From positions 3,701,409 through 3,765,408 of the forward strand of contig OZ024897.1 in NCBI GenBank assembly GCA_964017195.1: a stretch of DNA of 64,000 bases, read 5' to 3'. Position 1 is the first letter of the stretch. Each line of letters opens with the position of its first letter. The translations under genes were made by a program, and so were the position numbers. Below the pieces are notes generated by a model, which worked only from the letters and a program-made list of their open reading frames with translations, did no database searches and was not told the DNA's origin. Source of the DNA: Siderastrea radians. Its lineage: Eukaryota; Cnidaria; Anthozoa; Scleractinia; Rhizangiidae. Shown piece by piece: positions 12,001 to 24,000 of this stretch.

Positions 12001-15000
12001 AAGGAAAAAAACGTTCAAAATTTCGGGTGCGGCTTATACGCGGGTACAAGAGTTTTGAGCTCATTAACCCCCTTCCCTACCGGGGCCTTGTACACCCACC
12101 AACCGGCGGCCATCTTGGATTCTTCACGTTCGCATTTGTCGGGCGAATCTTCGACGTTTTTGCCGGGCATTTCTTCCTTTGAAGACTCTTCAGGATCGCT
12201 TGGCTCGTAAAAATCACTTTCTTCATCTAAATCACTTAAGTCCGAGTCCCTATCTGCAAGAATTTCCACAAGAGCTTCGAGGGACAGCCGACATTTTGAA
12301 AGTCTTGCGAATGGTCTTGCGAATGAAAACAAAAATATTCTTAGGTGATACACCTGGTCAGTGGTCTCATAAATTAGTGCCAGACTACCGGAGTGAATGA
12401 ACTCAAGCAATATTGAACGACCGGACTCTGAGCGATACCATTTGTACGACGACGTATATATACGTCCTTGGTTGTTGAGTGACACTAGGGAGGACGTACA
12501 TATACGTCCTTGGTAGGGAAGGGGTTAATATGCAAAATTTCCCGACACACACAGAGTCAACAAAGTTACTGAATGCTTGACAATTTGATTGAATGTATCG
12601 TATGAGGTCAAGTTAATCCATGCCTTCGAAGAATTTTGCTTCTCTCCGCTGCAATGAGTGTATCTAGTTTCCAAATATGTTTGTCATTGGATGAAGTCCA
12701 AAGAAGTTTGCATGTCAAGCCGCGAAGCCCTTTCGATGCCGTTCACGTGAAACCGCGTTTGTTTATTTGCCAAATTTCAGGAAAAATACACAGAACCCGT
12801 CATAAAAAGAAAAAGTCATAAATGAAACTGATATAAAATATCACAGTTTCGAAGTTTAATACACATTGTTAGGTCCTTAGCGATAAATAAGAGGTGATTT
12901 ATTTTTACCCTATGCACGTTAATTTGCATACGTCAAAGGCGAAATTTGAAACCTTTAAATACATCATGCGTAATGCAACGATGCTTTTGATACAACTCTC
13001 ACTCTCGACAGACGTTTTGCCTTCCTGTTTCACGTGTAAATGTGTAAATTCTTAAACAATCAGAAATTTAGCATCGCTTATACAGTGCAAAGCTTGTCAC
13101 TACGCTGAGCCCGTGCAATGCCTTTTTACGCAACAACAGGGAAAAGCTTGAGTTTTTTTCGAGCGACTTTACGTTAGAGCATTTTGTCAAATAGCCGTTT
13201 TGAGAATTATCGCAACAATTTCCATAACATTAAAAACTTAAAGTGGATAATTTACCCTAGAGGAAAGGAGCAGCGAATTCTGAACGCATGTGTATCATTT
13301 GTCATTATTTGATCGCACAAAATGGCGACGCTTACACCTCATTTTTCGACACACTAATGCTCGCGATCAAGTTCGGTTCGTCTGTCCGATTCATTTCTCG
13401 CTAGATCACTCAAGCGACAAGCTCATTTATTTAGTTTCTCGACTCGAAACTCGATTCTTCTTTCTTTATTTTTTTCCCCAAGATTAGGTCACAAGTTTGG
13501 GGTGCGGCCTATACGCGGGTGCGGCCTATACGCGGGTAAATATGGTAAGTAGGCAGTCCTGTCAAACGATTTGTAGTAGCAGGCAACATAGCAGAAGAAG
13601 TGGACAGTAAAGACTGGGTCTTTCTGTCTGCTAGGAGGTTAAATGGGAACTCCAGTGTGAAGCCAGCAAGAAATGATTGCCTATAGATGGCACAATTGCT
13701 GGCTGCTGGCAATTTATTACAATAAATTACAGTATGCAACACTGTGCAATGTAACCAAAAAGGAGAAGGTGGCAAACAAAAACTGGACAGGAATGGGGGA
13801 AGTTTGGACCCCCCTGACCTCCCCTCTCACTATCTTACCTGAGGAAAGTTTGGACCCCCCTGACCTCCCCTCTCACAATCTTGCCTGAGTGAAGTTTGGA
13901 CCCCTCTGACCTCCCCTCTCACAATCTTACCTGAGGAAAGTTTGGACCCCCCTGACCTCCCCTCTCACAATCTTACCTGAGGAAAGTTTGAACCCCCCCT
14001 GACCACCCCTCTCACAATCTTGCCTGAGGGAAGTTTGGACCCCCCCTGACCACCCCTCTCACAATCTTGCCTGAGGGAAGTTTGAACCCCCCTGACCACC
14101 CCTCTCACAATCTTGCCTGAGGGAAGTTTGGACCCCCCCTGACCTCCCCTCTCACAATCTTACCTGAGGAAAGTTTGGACCCCTCTGACCTCCCCTCTCA
14201 CAATCTTACCTGAGGAAAGTTTGGACCCCTCTGACCTCCCCTCTCACAATCTTACCTGAGGAAAGTTTGGACCATGTGACCACCCCTCTCACTATCTTAC
14301 CTGAGGAAAGTTTGGACCCCTCTGACCTCCCCTCTCACAGTCTTGCCTGAGAGAAGTTTGAACCCCCCCTGACCACCCCTCTCACAATCTTGCTTGAGGG
14401 AAGTTTGGATCCCCCTGACCTCCCCTCAAAATTTTACCTGAGGGAAGTTTGAACCCCCTGACCTTCCCTGTCACAATCTTGCCTAAGAGAAGTTTGAACC
14501 CCCCTGACCACCCCTCTCACAATCTTCCCTGAGGGAAGTTTGGATTCCCCTGACCTCCCCTCAAAATCTTACCTGAGGGACGTTTGGACCCCCCCCCCGG
14601 TCCTCCCCCCTCACCATCTTGCCTACTGCTACAAAACAGTTTGAGAAGAATGTATTCAGGAGCCGATATCTGACTTACTTGCATTGTGATCCGACTCTGA
14701 GTCAGACTGTGAAATGTCACCACTTGGGCTCTTGGGAATATCTATTGTCATTCCTGGAATAACAGGTTCCAGTTTGCCTCTTCCTCGTTTCTTCCCAACA
14801 GTTGAACTTGCATGTTCAGTGGTGATGATTATTCTGTTTCCTGCCAGGTTGGAAATATTGCGGAATTTAGACATGTACAATGTACAATATGCACACTGTA
14901 CACATATTTATAAATATTTAATTTATTTCCTATTTTAGTACAGTATTTAACCTTTACCTGCTGAAAGATGTAAGAAATACAACAAAATAACAACTTGGAA

Positions 15001-18000
15001 AAAAAATAAACTTGGTGACTTAAGATATAAGTAACAGCAAGGAAAACTTCAAACAGAGAACTAATAGTCTAGGAAAGATATGGGGATAAAGTACCGTAAG
15101 GTCAAAATGCTTGCAACAGAATTTTTCTTTTCACAGACCTTTTATTTAAGGACTCCAGATAAACATACTAAAAGTCAACAAAAATCAACTCATGCGAAAT
15201 ACGAAAAAAACCCAAGTTTTGTTCTTCCATCATTTTTCCCTGTAGACGCCATGTTTTTTATGCAAATTGGCTGTATTAGAAGAATGTTTTACAAGAAAAA
15301 TTTCATTTTCAATCGCATTCAACATTTTAATAACAATAGGCGAATGAATGTTTCCGCCAACTGATGGAAGGAGAAGAGCACCTTATAGCATGTAAGGCAT
15401 TTCCTCGGTAGAGTGTTTTCGTACTCAGTGTAATTATATAACCTATGTAACGACGTGCTTTATAACCCTTTATCACAAATGACAAATTACAAATGACAAG
15501 ACCTGTAATACAAAAACAAGGCGAATTAGTTGAGAAAGTGCTGAATCAGAGGATAGGCTATAAGTTCCGGGGAGATTTGGCGGAGTTTATCCACGCATGA
15601 CGTGCAAGTCCAGCCAGTCCTGCTATTCAAACTTATTTTTGATGTAATGTCTGTTGAAAATATACTTTGTATACGACGATTTGTGCAAGTTATGAGTGGT
15701 TTCAGGATCGATATCCCTGGCAATTAAACAATGTTGTATCTGGAGGGGTATAACGAATAGCACTAGACTGACGATCAAAGTAGATTTCATAGAACGAGAG
15801 GATCGACCGGCTTATGCTGAATTATTGGATAACCGTCAGTTTCCACAATTATAGCTTATACAGAGATACTGAATAACTATAGTTCCCTTTATAATATGAT
15901 TCGTTTCTGAACTGCATTGATATCTGCAGCAACATATAAAATCGTGAAATCTAAAGTAACGAAAATAATAATAAAAATGTAATCAAGAAGTATGAACAAA
16001 TTATTAATATATGAAATTCATATATTTGAACTGCGGAATGAAGAATTAAATGTAAAGAAGATCCTCGCAGTTATGAACGCAACTTATGCAGTTGCAAAAA
16101 GAAAGCCTGAAAAAATCAGGCTTGCCAGGATTCGAACCCTGACCCTGACCTTTCGCAACTGCATAAGTTGCGTTCATAACTGCGAGGATCTTCTTTACAT
16201 TTAATTCTTCATGCCGCAGTTCAAATATATGAATTTCATATATTAATAATTTCATCTTCATCCTTCCCGGGTATATTACGAGCCAATTTAATGACCAGCT
16301 CCCAGTTGGCTTATTAGCTCAATTGATTAGAGCGCTGCACCGGTATCGCAGAGGTCAGGATTCGAATCCCGGCAAGCCTGATTTTGCGAGGATCTTCTTT
16401 ACATTTAAGTATGAACAAGTTTAAAAAAAGCGTGATATGTCATGTCGATCGTGTCTATGCTACATCGATCTCCAGTTGCAGTAGCTTCAGCCAGCTGCAT
16501 GAAATTAAATTTGGCGTTCTGCGCAACAAGCCGAGGATGTGCCTGGATATCCGCAAGAAGACATTATTACCCTTCGCAATATAGGTGTTACTGAGCCAAA
16601 CAAAAGCGAAGAAGGGGCAGTGACCTACGCACTCAGGAAGGACAATATGTCTAGAAGGAATGCAGGAATAAAATGGGGCATTACCTGAGGGTCCACAATA
16701 ATAGGTTTGGCGGGATGCGGGATTTGGCTAATTTTTGTGGCGATATTCGGGATGGGAGCTGAAAACGGGAGCGGGAAGCGGGAATTTCCATTGAGAGCGG
16801 GAGCGGGAGAATTGTAAGGGGAAAGTAGCGGGATACGGTATTTGAATTTTTACGAGACTGCATGATTTGTCCAGCGCAGGCTGATAGAAATGGATCATTT
16901 GTGAATGAGGTGTGTCGGCTTTCAAGTAATGAATTGATCAAGGAAGAGTAGCCTGCATGTCAAGCTATTATGAATCCTTTTGTGATGTTTTGTGTTGATT
17001 TCGGAAAGAGGTATCAAGTCACATGCCGTGTTGCATTTCTCGTCTGCGTTCTTACCTTTTCCGACCCTTTCCGAACGAGCGTTTGTTGGAGCAGCTATGA
17101 TCAGCTATGGTTAGTCTAGCCACGCAACAGTTTTTGGCAGTCGCCAAAAACGAGGAATTTCGGCATCATAAATTTTGTTGCTATATATTAAGAAAAGAGT
17201 GCGAGTAGGAATGCCTCTCTTTGAAAAAAAAAAAAAAAACATTTCCGAGAAGAAATTTTACTGAAAGCGAGTAATATAAAGACGCTGAAAGCTTCAAAAT
17301 AAACTGTGAGTTAGGTGAGTCCACTTTTACAAATCTTTTGTTACATTTCATTTCTACATACCTCATAACTGTACCAATCTTGCATGACCTTTGTGCCCCT
17401 AGCCTTGTCTGAGGATGCAACCCATTTCTATACAGCTAGATTTACATAGAGAAACATAGAGAAACATTGTGGAAAAAACGTTTGTCTCTAAGGACACACC
17501 GACCTTCAGATCAAATCCAAGGCGCGCTTACCACCCCACAACTTGAACAACCACCATTTCACTTACATACTCAGTAGGTTGTCTTCCAAAAAAAAGGAAC
17601 CGAGGACCGAGAATAGACAGAATATCATAGCAAACGATCTTTGTCAATTTTTACCTTTCACTCATACCTGGACAAGAAAACGGTGAAACAGGTCTAGAAC
17701 AGAAGAACACAAACGAAAAACTTTTTACGGTCATTTATAGTGGCGATGTTTAATTTTAGATCGACCATAAAGACATGTTTACTTGTCGTCTATCCATTGA
17801 ATAAACGTATGTGAATTTTTCATCATCAAAGTAGAAAACTATTTAAAAATTCAGGCGGGATCGGGATTTCGACGTAAAGAAGGGCGGGATGGCGGGATTA
17901 ACAGGAAAAAATAGGCGGGATGACGGGATCGGGGAACCCTATTGTGGACCCTCTTACCTATCACATCCAAGCTGCAAGAAGCAAGGTGCAAATCAACGCC

Positions 18001-21000
18001 TCATTTCCATTCAAGCTAAAATTTAAAAAGGGCTGTAAAATAGGAGTTAAAACGCGTTCCAGTGAAAAGCACTGCGTTTGTTACATCAATAAAACTAGTC
18101 TACGAGGAACGTAATACCGTGCGAAAATGCAGTTTACCATCAGTGCAGTAAAAAACATAGAACTGTTAGAAGTATTTCCCAGCAGTAAAATTCTGAAGAA
18201 AGGAAAAACTCGAGAAATCTCAAGCAACCTTAGATAGATAGGTACAGAAAGATTAAGTTACCTACCGAAATAGTTTATTTGCCCTGATGATGGAGTTGGG
18301 GAGCGGCGGTCAGATTACAGTCTATGAAGATGCGCTCGGGTTTACTTCAAACTTTAATTTCTGACTCCCGGCAGCTGCTTTAAAACAATTTAGAGATGTA
18401 GCACTAACTACTTGACTAGGAAACAAAAAATCCGCATTCTAATGCATCTTGGAAAAAAAGATCAACTGAAATTGTTGTAAACTGTAAATGTGGCGTCGAA
18501 TAGATGTAGTATTACCCAAGCCAGATATACAGTTAGGAAGCGTACATGGAATTGGCCATTATAGAACTTATAAATTAAAACAGTTTGATTATATAATCAA
18601 TGTAAAAAAAGATCAACCGAAATTGTTGTAAACTGTAAAAATTAATGTGGCGTCGAATAGATGTAGTATTACCCAAGCCAGATATACAGTTAGGAAGCGT
18701 ACATGGAATTGGCCATTATAGAACTTATAAATTAAAACAGTTTGATTATATAATCGCCTGACTCCTAGTGCTTCCCAGCCCAGGGAAAGGACTAGTTCAG
18801 ATGAAAGAACATTGTAATTATTAAATAAATGTACAGAAGATCCTCGCGGTTATTAACGCAACTTATGCAGTTGCGAAAAGAAAGCCTGAAAAATCAGGCT
18901 TGCCTGGTTTTTTCAGGCTTTCTTTTCGCAACTGCATAAGTTGCGGTAATAACTGCGAGGATCTTCTTTACATTTATTTCTTCATTCTGCAGTTCAAATA
19001 TATGAATTTCATATATTCATAATTTCATTGTAATTATTGTAGGTGTTGCAAACGAATCTTGCTGCCTTCCTCTGCACCTGCTCCAGCCACGACACCTCGG
19101 TATCAGTGGAGGTCAGGCTGCTTAGGCTACAAAAGCGTACTTCAGGGAGGGCCCGACGAAAACAAAGTAGATACTCTCTTTAACAGAAGAGTTGTTTGCA
19201 TTGGCAATGACCCTACTGCACTGATGTGCCGACCCCCAAAGAAGAGATTCACAACAGTAAATCCCCAGATAAACCTATTCAGATAGCTAGGTCAAGGACG
19301 CTGTCTCGGCCATGTAAGAAAATTGGAATGCTTGCTTTCCAAAAGACGAAAACGTGTCTTTCTGCCTTGTCGCAAAATATTGCAAAGAAAACGATGATGA
19401 GCACATAACAGTTACTAAACTAACCAAATACATTTAGGAAACTGGTTCAATGCAGAAACCGTGTGTATAACAGTATCAGTTTAGAAGGCAAGGCAAACGT
19501 TGTGACATTGGGATACACTGCTTCTTCCATATTATATCAGTTATATGACAAATATCAGCTACCAAAGTGCGATGACGGTGGACAGGTTTCAAGGAGAATT
19601 ATCCAAACATTAGCTAGTACAATGCACTCAATTATTTAATTGAATGTCCCACTACTGAAAAGGCAGTGACATGTTTACCAGACAGCTTAAAGCTCTTTCT
19701 ACAAATCCTGTTTGTAGGAAGAAGCAAGCTTCTCAGGGTCTTTGTACTAGTCAAGCTACAAGGCCAAGAGTTTGTGCTGTGGGCAAAAAGTCTATTTACC
19801 TCGCTGTGTTCTTTTTTGCAGAGCTTTGTCAAAAACGGTCCATAATCGAACCAAGTAAATGCCTTATTGTAACATACACTTTAAGGGGGCAATATGGGTC
19901 AATTTTTAGGAAATAGGAGAAGACTTTTAAAAAATAAAAGAGGGATAAAATTTATGTACACACCCCCAGACAGACCCGGGACCCCCACGCGGGAGCACTT
20001 GGGCTCGTTTGTTGCCTGTTTTGGTGTCTATCTATCAATTATTCACTTTAAATTTTAATTTTCACACACCTTTAATTCGTAACAATTTCCAGTTTTCTTA
20101 AAATTCAACAGTTTTCCTCTCCCTTCTTCTTCTACAGTTAATTGTAACCAAAAAATGCAAAGATTCGCTGCTAAGCTTTTTTAAGTGGCTAATTAGCATA
20201 AAAACATGGCGCTCATCAACCTATTGATTTTTTTTAAGTATTTCGCCTGGGTTGATTTTTGTTGACTTTTAGTATATTAATGTACATGCCTCGAAAGTAA
20301 AAACTGTGAAAAGAAAAATTCTGTTGCAAGCATTTTGACCTCCTGGCGTAATCTTCCTGGACTATAAAAGTAATACATGTGTTTCAACTATGGCATCAAA
20401 GCTGCCAAAGAACTTGTTTTGTTTTAGTTCTTTTTCTACGTTCTTCTGTATAATGATTGCATTCTTGTTGTAATGGTCAGCTTGTTAAAATTGGTTAACA
20501 CTTTCCTTGTTAGCACATTGCAATCCTTTGTATGTTTGACAATGGTCTTGAAATAAGAACTGAAATAATTGTTACACTGTATGTTGACTTCTCTGTTTGT
20601 TGTTTTTCTTATTTATACATGTACTTATATTTTACAGTAAGTTAGCAAGATTGTTTTTGGAGTTGTCGCTGTTGCTCAAAACAAAAATTTTCAATTTTCT
20701 TTTTGGGAAATTGCAATGACAACTATTAAATACAATACAAAATATTATTAAAACAGAATAATGAATTATGTTCAAATTTTACAGTAAATCGACAAGGTAG
20801 AATTTTACAATAGTCTACAAGTAACAAGTTATTATGAGCTCACAAACAAAAGAACAGAGAAAACTATGTAAATTACATACTAAACATACTAGTTTTTTTT
20901 GGTTGTATTTAATACTGTATTTCCAGTGTATAGGTCTTACCTAAATTCACCTCATCAGATACACTTCTCTTTAGTGGCGAAGAGGGACTGTCAGTGCGGA

Positions 21001-24000
21001 CATTGAAATGGAAGGGCAGGGGACTATACTGCTTTGGACTAAGAACAGAATCATTATCACTAGCAGACAGAGTGGAAAGCCTGGATCCCTCAGTATCAGC
21101 ATCAGAGCTCGGCGAGGAAAGAGGAATATCGTTGTCTAGGGTAACTGAGGAGCGTGATGAACGCTCTGATGGGGTGGTGGGATGGCCTCTCTCCCTTGAT
21201 TTACCAGTGTCCCAAGAATCCCAGTATATGTCTGAAGTGCTGTCTTTATGGCCCTGCTTTTGGCGTTCTGTGAAAGAAAAAAAAACACACAGGAGAGTGT
21301 TAACTCCTAACACCTACTTTTAAGAGTTTGTTATAATTAGTCACATTTGGATCACAAGTGGCTTACACTGTACATGGCTGGAGTTAAACCAGATTCCTGT
21401 AGCCTGGAGAAACAATGAGTATACTAAGCACCCCCCTTCCCTCCCCACCTCCCATGCAAGATGAGATGTTAGCCCATTGCAGGGTTACCTCTGGCATGCA
21501 TTTTGATGTGTTTTGCTGGCAGTTCACCGGTGCCCATTTTTGGGATCAGTTTTTTCATCCCTTTGTCATCACCCACATTGTTTATAACTATTATTTTATT
21601 TCTTTATTTGTATACAGGTTTGCTATGATGTCAGTAGTCACAAAACAGAAGAAACATGCAAGTCACACAAAACCTGTAAGTTGCTTGACATTTTCCATGC
21701 ACGATCAGATCAGGTGATTAAGGTCATTGCCCTGTATTGCATTGCGCATCCTTACTGCGCACAATTTGCTGCGTCAGTAGGGCGCGCTCACAGTGCACGC
21801 ACACCCAGGGAGTAATAGGTTTCCTATGAGGCTAAGTTCACCAGAGAAAAGAAAAGTCATTCACTCTTAAACAAGCATGGTGACCTATCTTTTTTTCCAC
21901 ATATTCTTGACCTACCATTCATCCTCTTTTTGTTCAAAGGGTTAGAAAAAAACACAAGTTCGAAAAAAAAATTATTACTAGAAATGCGTTACTCATGGAG
22001 ATGAAATCATGACCTCGAGAACACGCACGTAATGAAGGTTTTAAGTCAATTTCGTCTGATGCTTCGAGCATCTGCCATAAAACATCTAGTAAATTGTTCC
22101 TTGTTATCGATATTTTACACCTAGTACATGTAGTACATTGTTTCAAGATTTGCTTTAATTATGTGCTTCCTGTTCCTATTGAAAGTAAGTAAACGTAAAC
22201 TGATCAAATAAACATGTGTTTGTTAGGTGAAATTTCATGGAATTATGGGGTAACTTGAGACGATATCTCGTAAACGAACATAGGGACCTATTCTTTTTAT
22301 TTTATATTTCAAAACATTGCACGATAGATAACAACTTGTGAAAGTTTGACAAAACTCATGTGTTAAATTTTAGTAAGGGGGAATGACCTTAAGTTTGTTG
22401 TTACAGGTTACGATACATGCTGCAAATGTTCTAAAGATAAAAACCAAAGTGAAACTAACCGCCAGTGTCAGTGTTAATGCAACATTCATATTATTGAAGG
22501 ACAAACCAGCCCAAGGACATAATTAAAAGCCGCACGTATTCGCCTAAAAAGAACCGTTTATTTATAAAGTTGTACACTTTAGCAGAGAGAAACGATTTAG
22601 AAGTAAAACATGCTAACCACAAAACCTCTGTGTCTCTGTACTATCAAGAGGGAGAGCCTAAGTATAGTACAGTATAAGTACAGTCAAACCTGTATTAAGT
22701 GGTCACCCCCTATTAACCCCTTCCCTACCAAGGACGTATATATACGTCCTCCCTAGTGTCACTCAACAACCAAGGACGTATATATACGCCCTCGTACAAA
22801 TGGTATCGCTCAGAGTCCGGTCGTTCACTGTTGCTTGAGTTCATTCACTCCGGTAGTTGAGGAAAGTCTGCACTAATTTATGAAGACCGCTGACCAGGTG
22901 TATCGCCTAAGAATATTTTTGTTTTCATTCACAAGACTTTCAAAATGTCGGCTGTCCCTCGAAGCTCTTGTGGAAATTCTCACCGATAGGGACTCGGACT
23001 TAAGTGATTTAGATGAAGAAAGTGATTTTTACGAGCCAAGCGATCCTGAAGAGTCTTCAAAGGAAGAAATGTCCGACGAAAACGTCGAAAGATTCGCCCG
23101 ACAAATGCGAACGTGAAGAATCCAAGATGGCCGCCGGTTGGTGGGTGTACAAAGCCCCGGTAGGGGAGGGGTTAAGGGGTCGGTTGAAAAAGTCCCGGAA
23201 AATTCTCCCCTTAACCCCTTCACCGCCTATGTGACGTACTGAGCATGTCTTATTTTTTGTTCCTGAGGTGCCTACAGGATGTACTGAGAACGTCAAGAAA
23301 ACAGAGGTTTTAGTTCAAACCCCGGCACACCAGAATCAAAACCTCTCGACATTTCTGGCCCAGAAAACTTTTAGGGAGCCTGGTAACTACTAGTCATCAG
23401 TCTCCAAATCCTTTCTAGTCACCACCTTGAATTTCTTTCTCGCGGGCCAAGAAAAGATGCAGTCTACGCAGAATATCATGGCAAAGATTATAAAATTTAA
23501 TACTGGAGGTGAAAAGGGTTTTAAAGTTGAGTTACTGTGGGGGAGAAGAATCATTCAACAGTGAAGACTTTGAGAAAAAGTTCATGAAGAAGATCAAATA
23601 ATTGTATTGACGTTTCTGAAGCTCTGTACATAATATTCAAAATTCGCTTTACGCATGTACATGAAGCATTGACTAAAAAGGTAAACATGTTCAGAAAACA
23701 TTAGTGTTAATGTTCAATACTCTTTTAAAAACTGTTGGCTTGTTGATCATTTAATCTTAATGTTTTGTAGAGTTCTTCTTATTGTGTTCTGCCTAATTGC
23801 ATGATAAACATTGCACATGCACTGTATATAGCTTTAGCACATGGCAATCACTATTATGCGGCAGTGAAAGGAATAATTGGTGTAAAACTAACCTCTATTA
23901 AACAGTCACCTCTATTAAGCAGTCACGGTCACCCATTTCTAGGTCCCAACAAGTTTTTTCTTATTGTTTTCATCCACATTAAACAGTAACTTTGTTAAGA

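Larger units (their letters stand above)
15064..20365. mobile_element. Inverted-repeat element (CXC/nuclease family), copy in KSR intron 4
   Basis: The left end ATAGTCTAGGAAAGAT and right end ATCTTCCTGGACTAT are inverted; the arms continue for about 250 bp with AAAATGCTTGCAACAGAATT and TAAAAGTCAACAAAAATCAA. The element at 51799-54947 has the same arms. Internal coding remnants are scarce: on the minus strand 15526-15723 (ISLNSRTGWTCTSC) and, on the plus strand about 19640-19860, a broken segment with QATRPRV. It is swollen to 5.3 kb by nested insertions at 15999-16420, 16687-17953 and 18827-19030 and by a tandem duplication. Confidence 0.75.

Noticed and set aside
12015..12485. 156-residue minus-strand ORF as a host gene
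   Set aside because: It lies within the TTAA-flanked piggyBac-like element and recurs at 22713-23175; treated as element coding remnant.
15992..16261. Two overlapping ORFs on opposite strands with the same peptide
   Set aside because: They arise from one palindrome, so neither is evidence of a gene.
16308..16379. Functional tRNA-Thr gene
   Set aside because: Several stems do not pair and the acceptor is offset; neighbouring sequence is repetitive, so a SINE or pseudogene is more likely.
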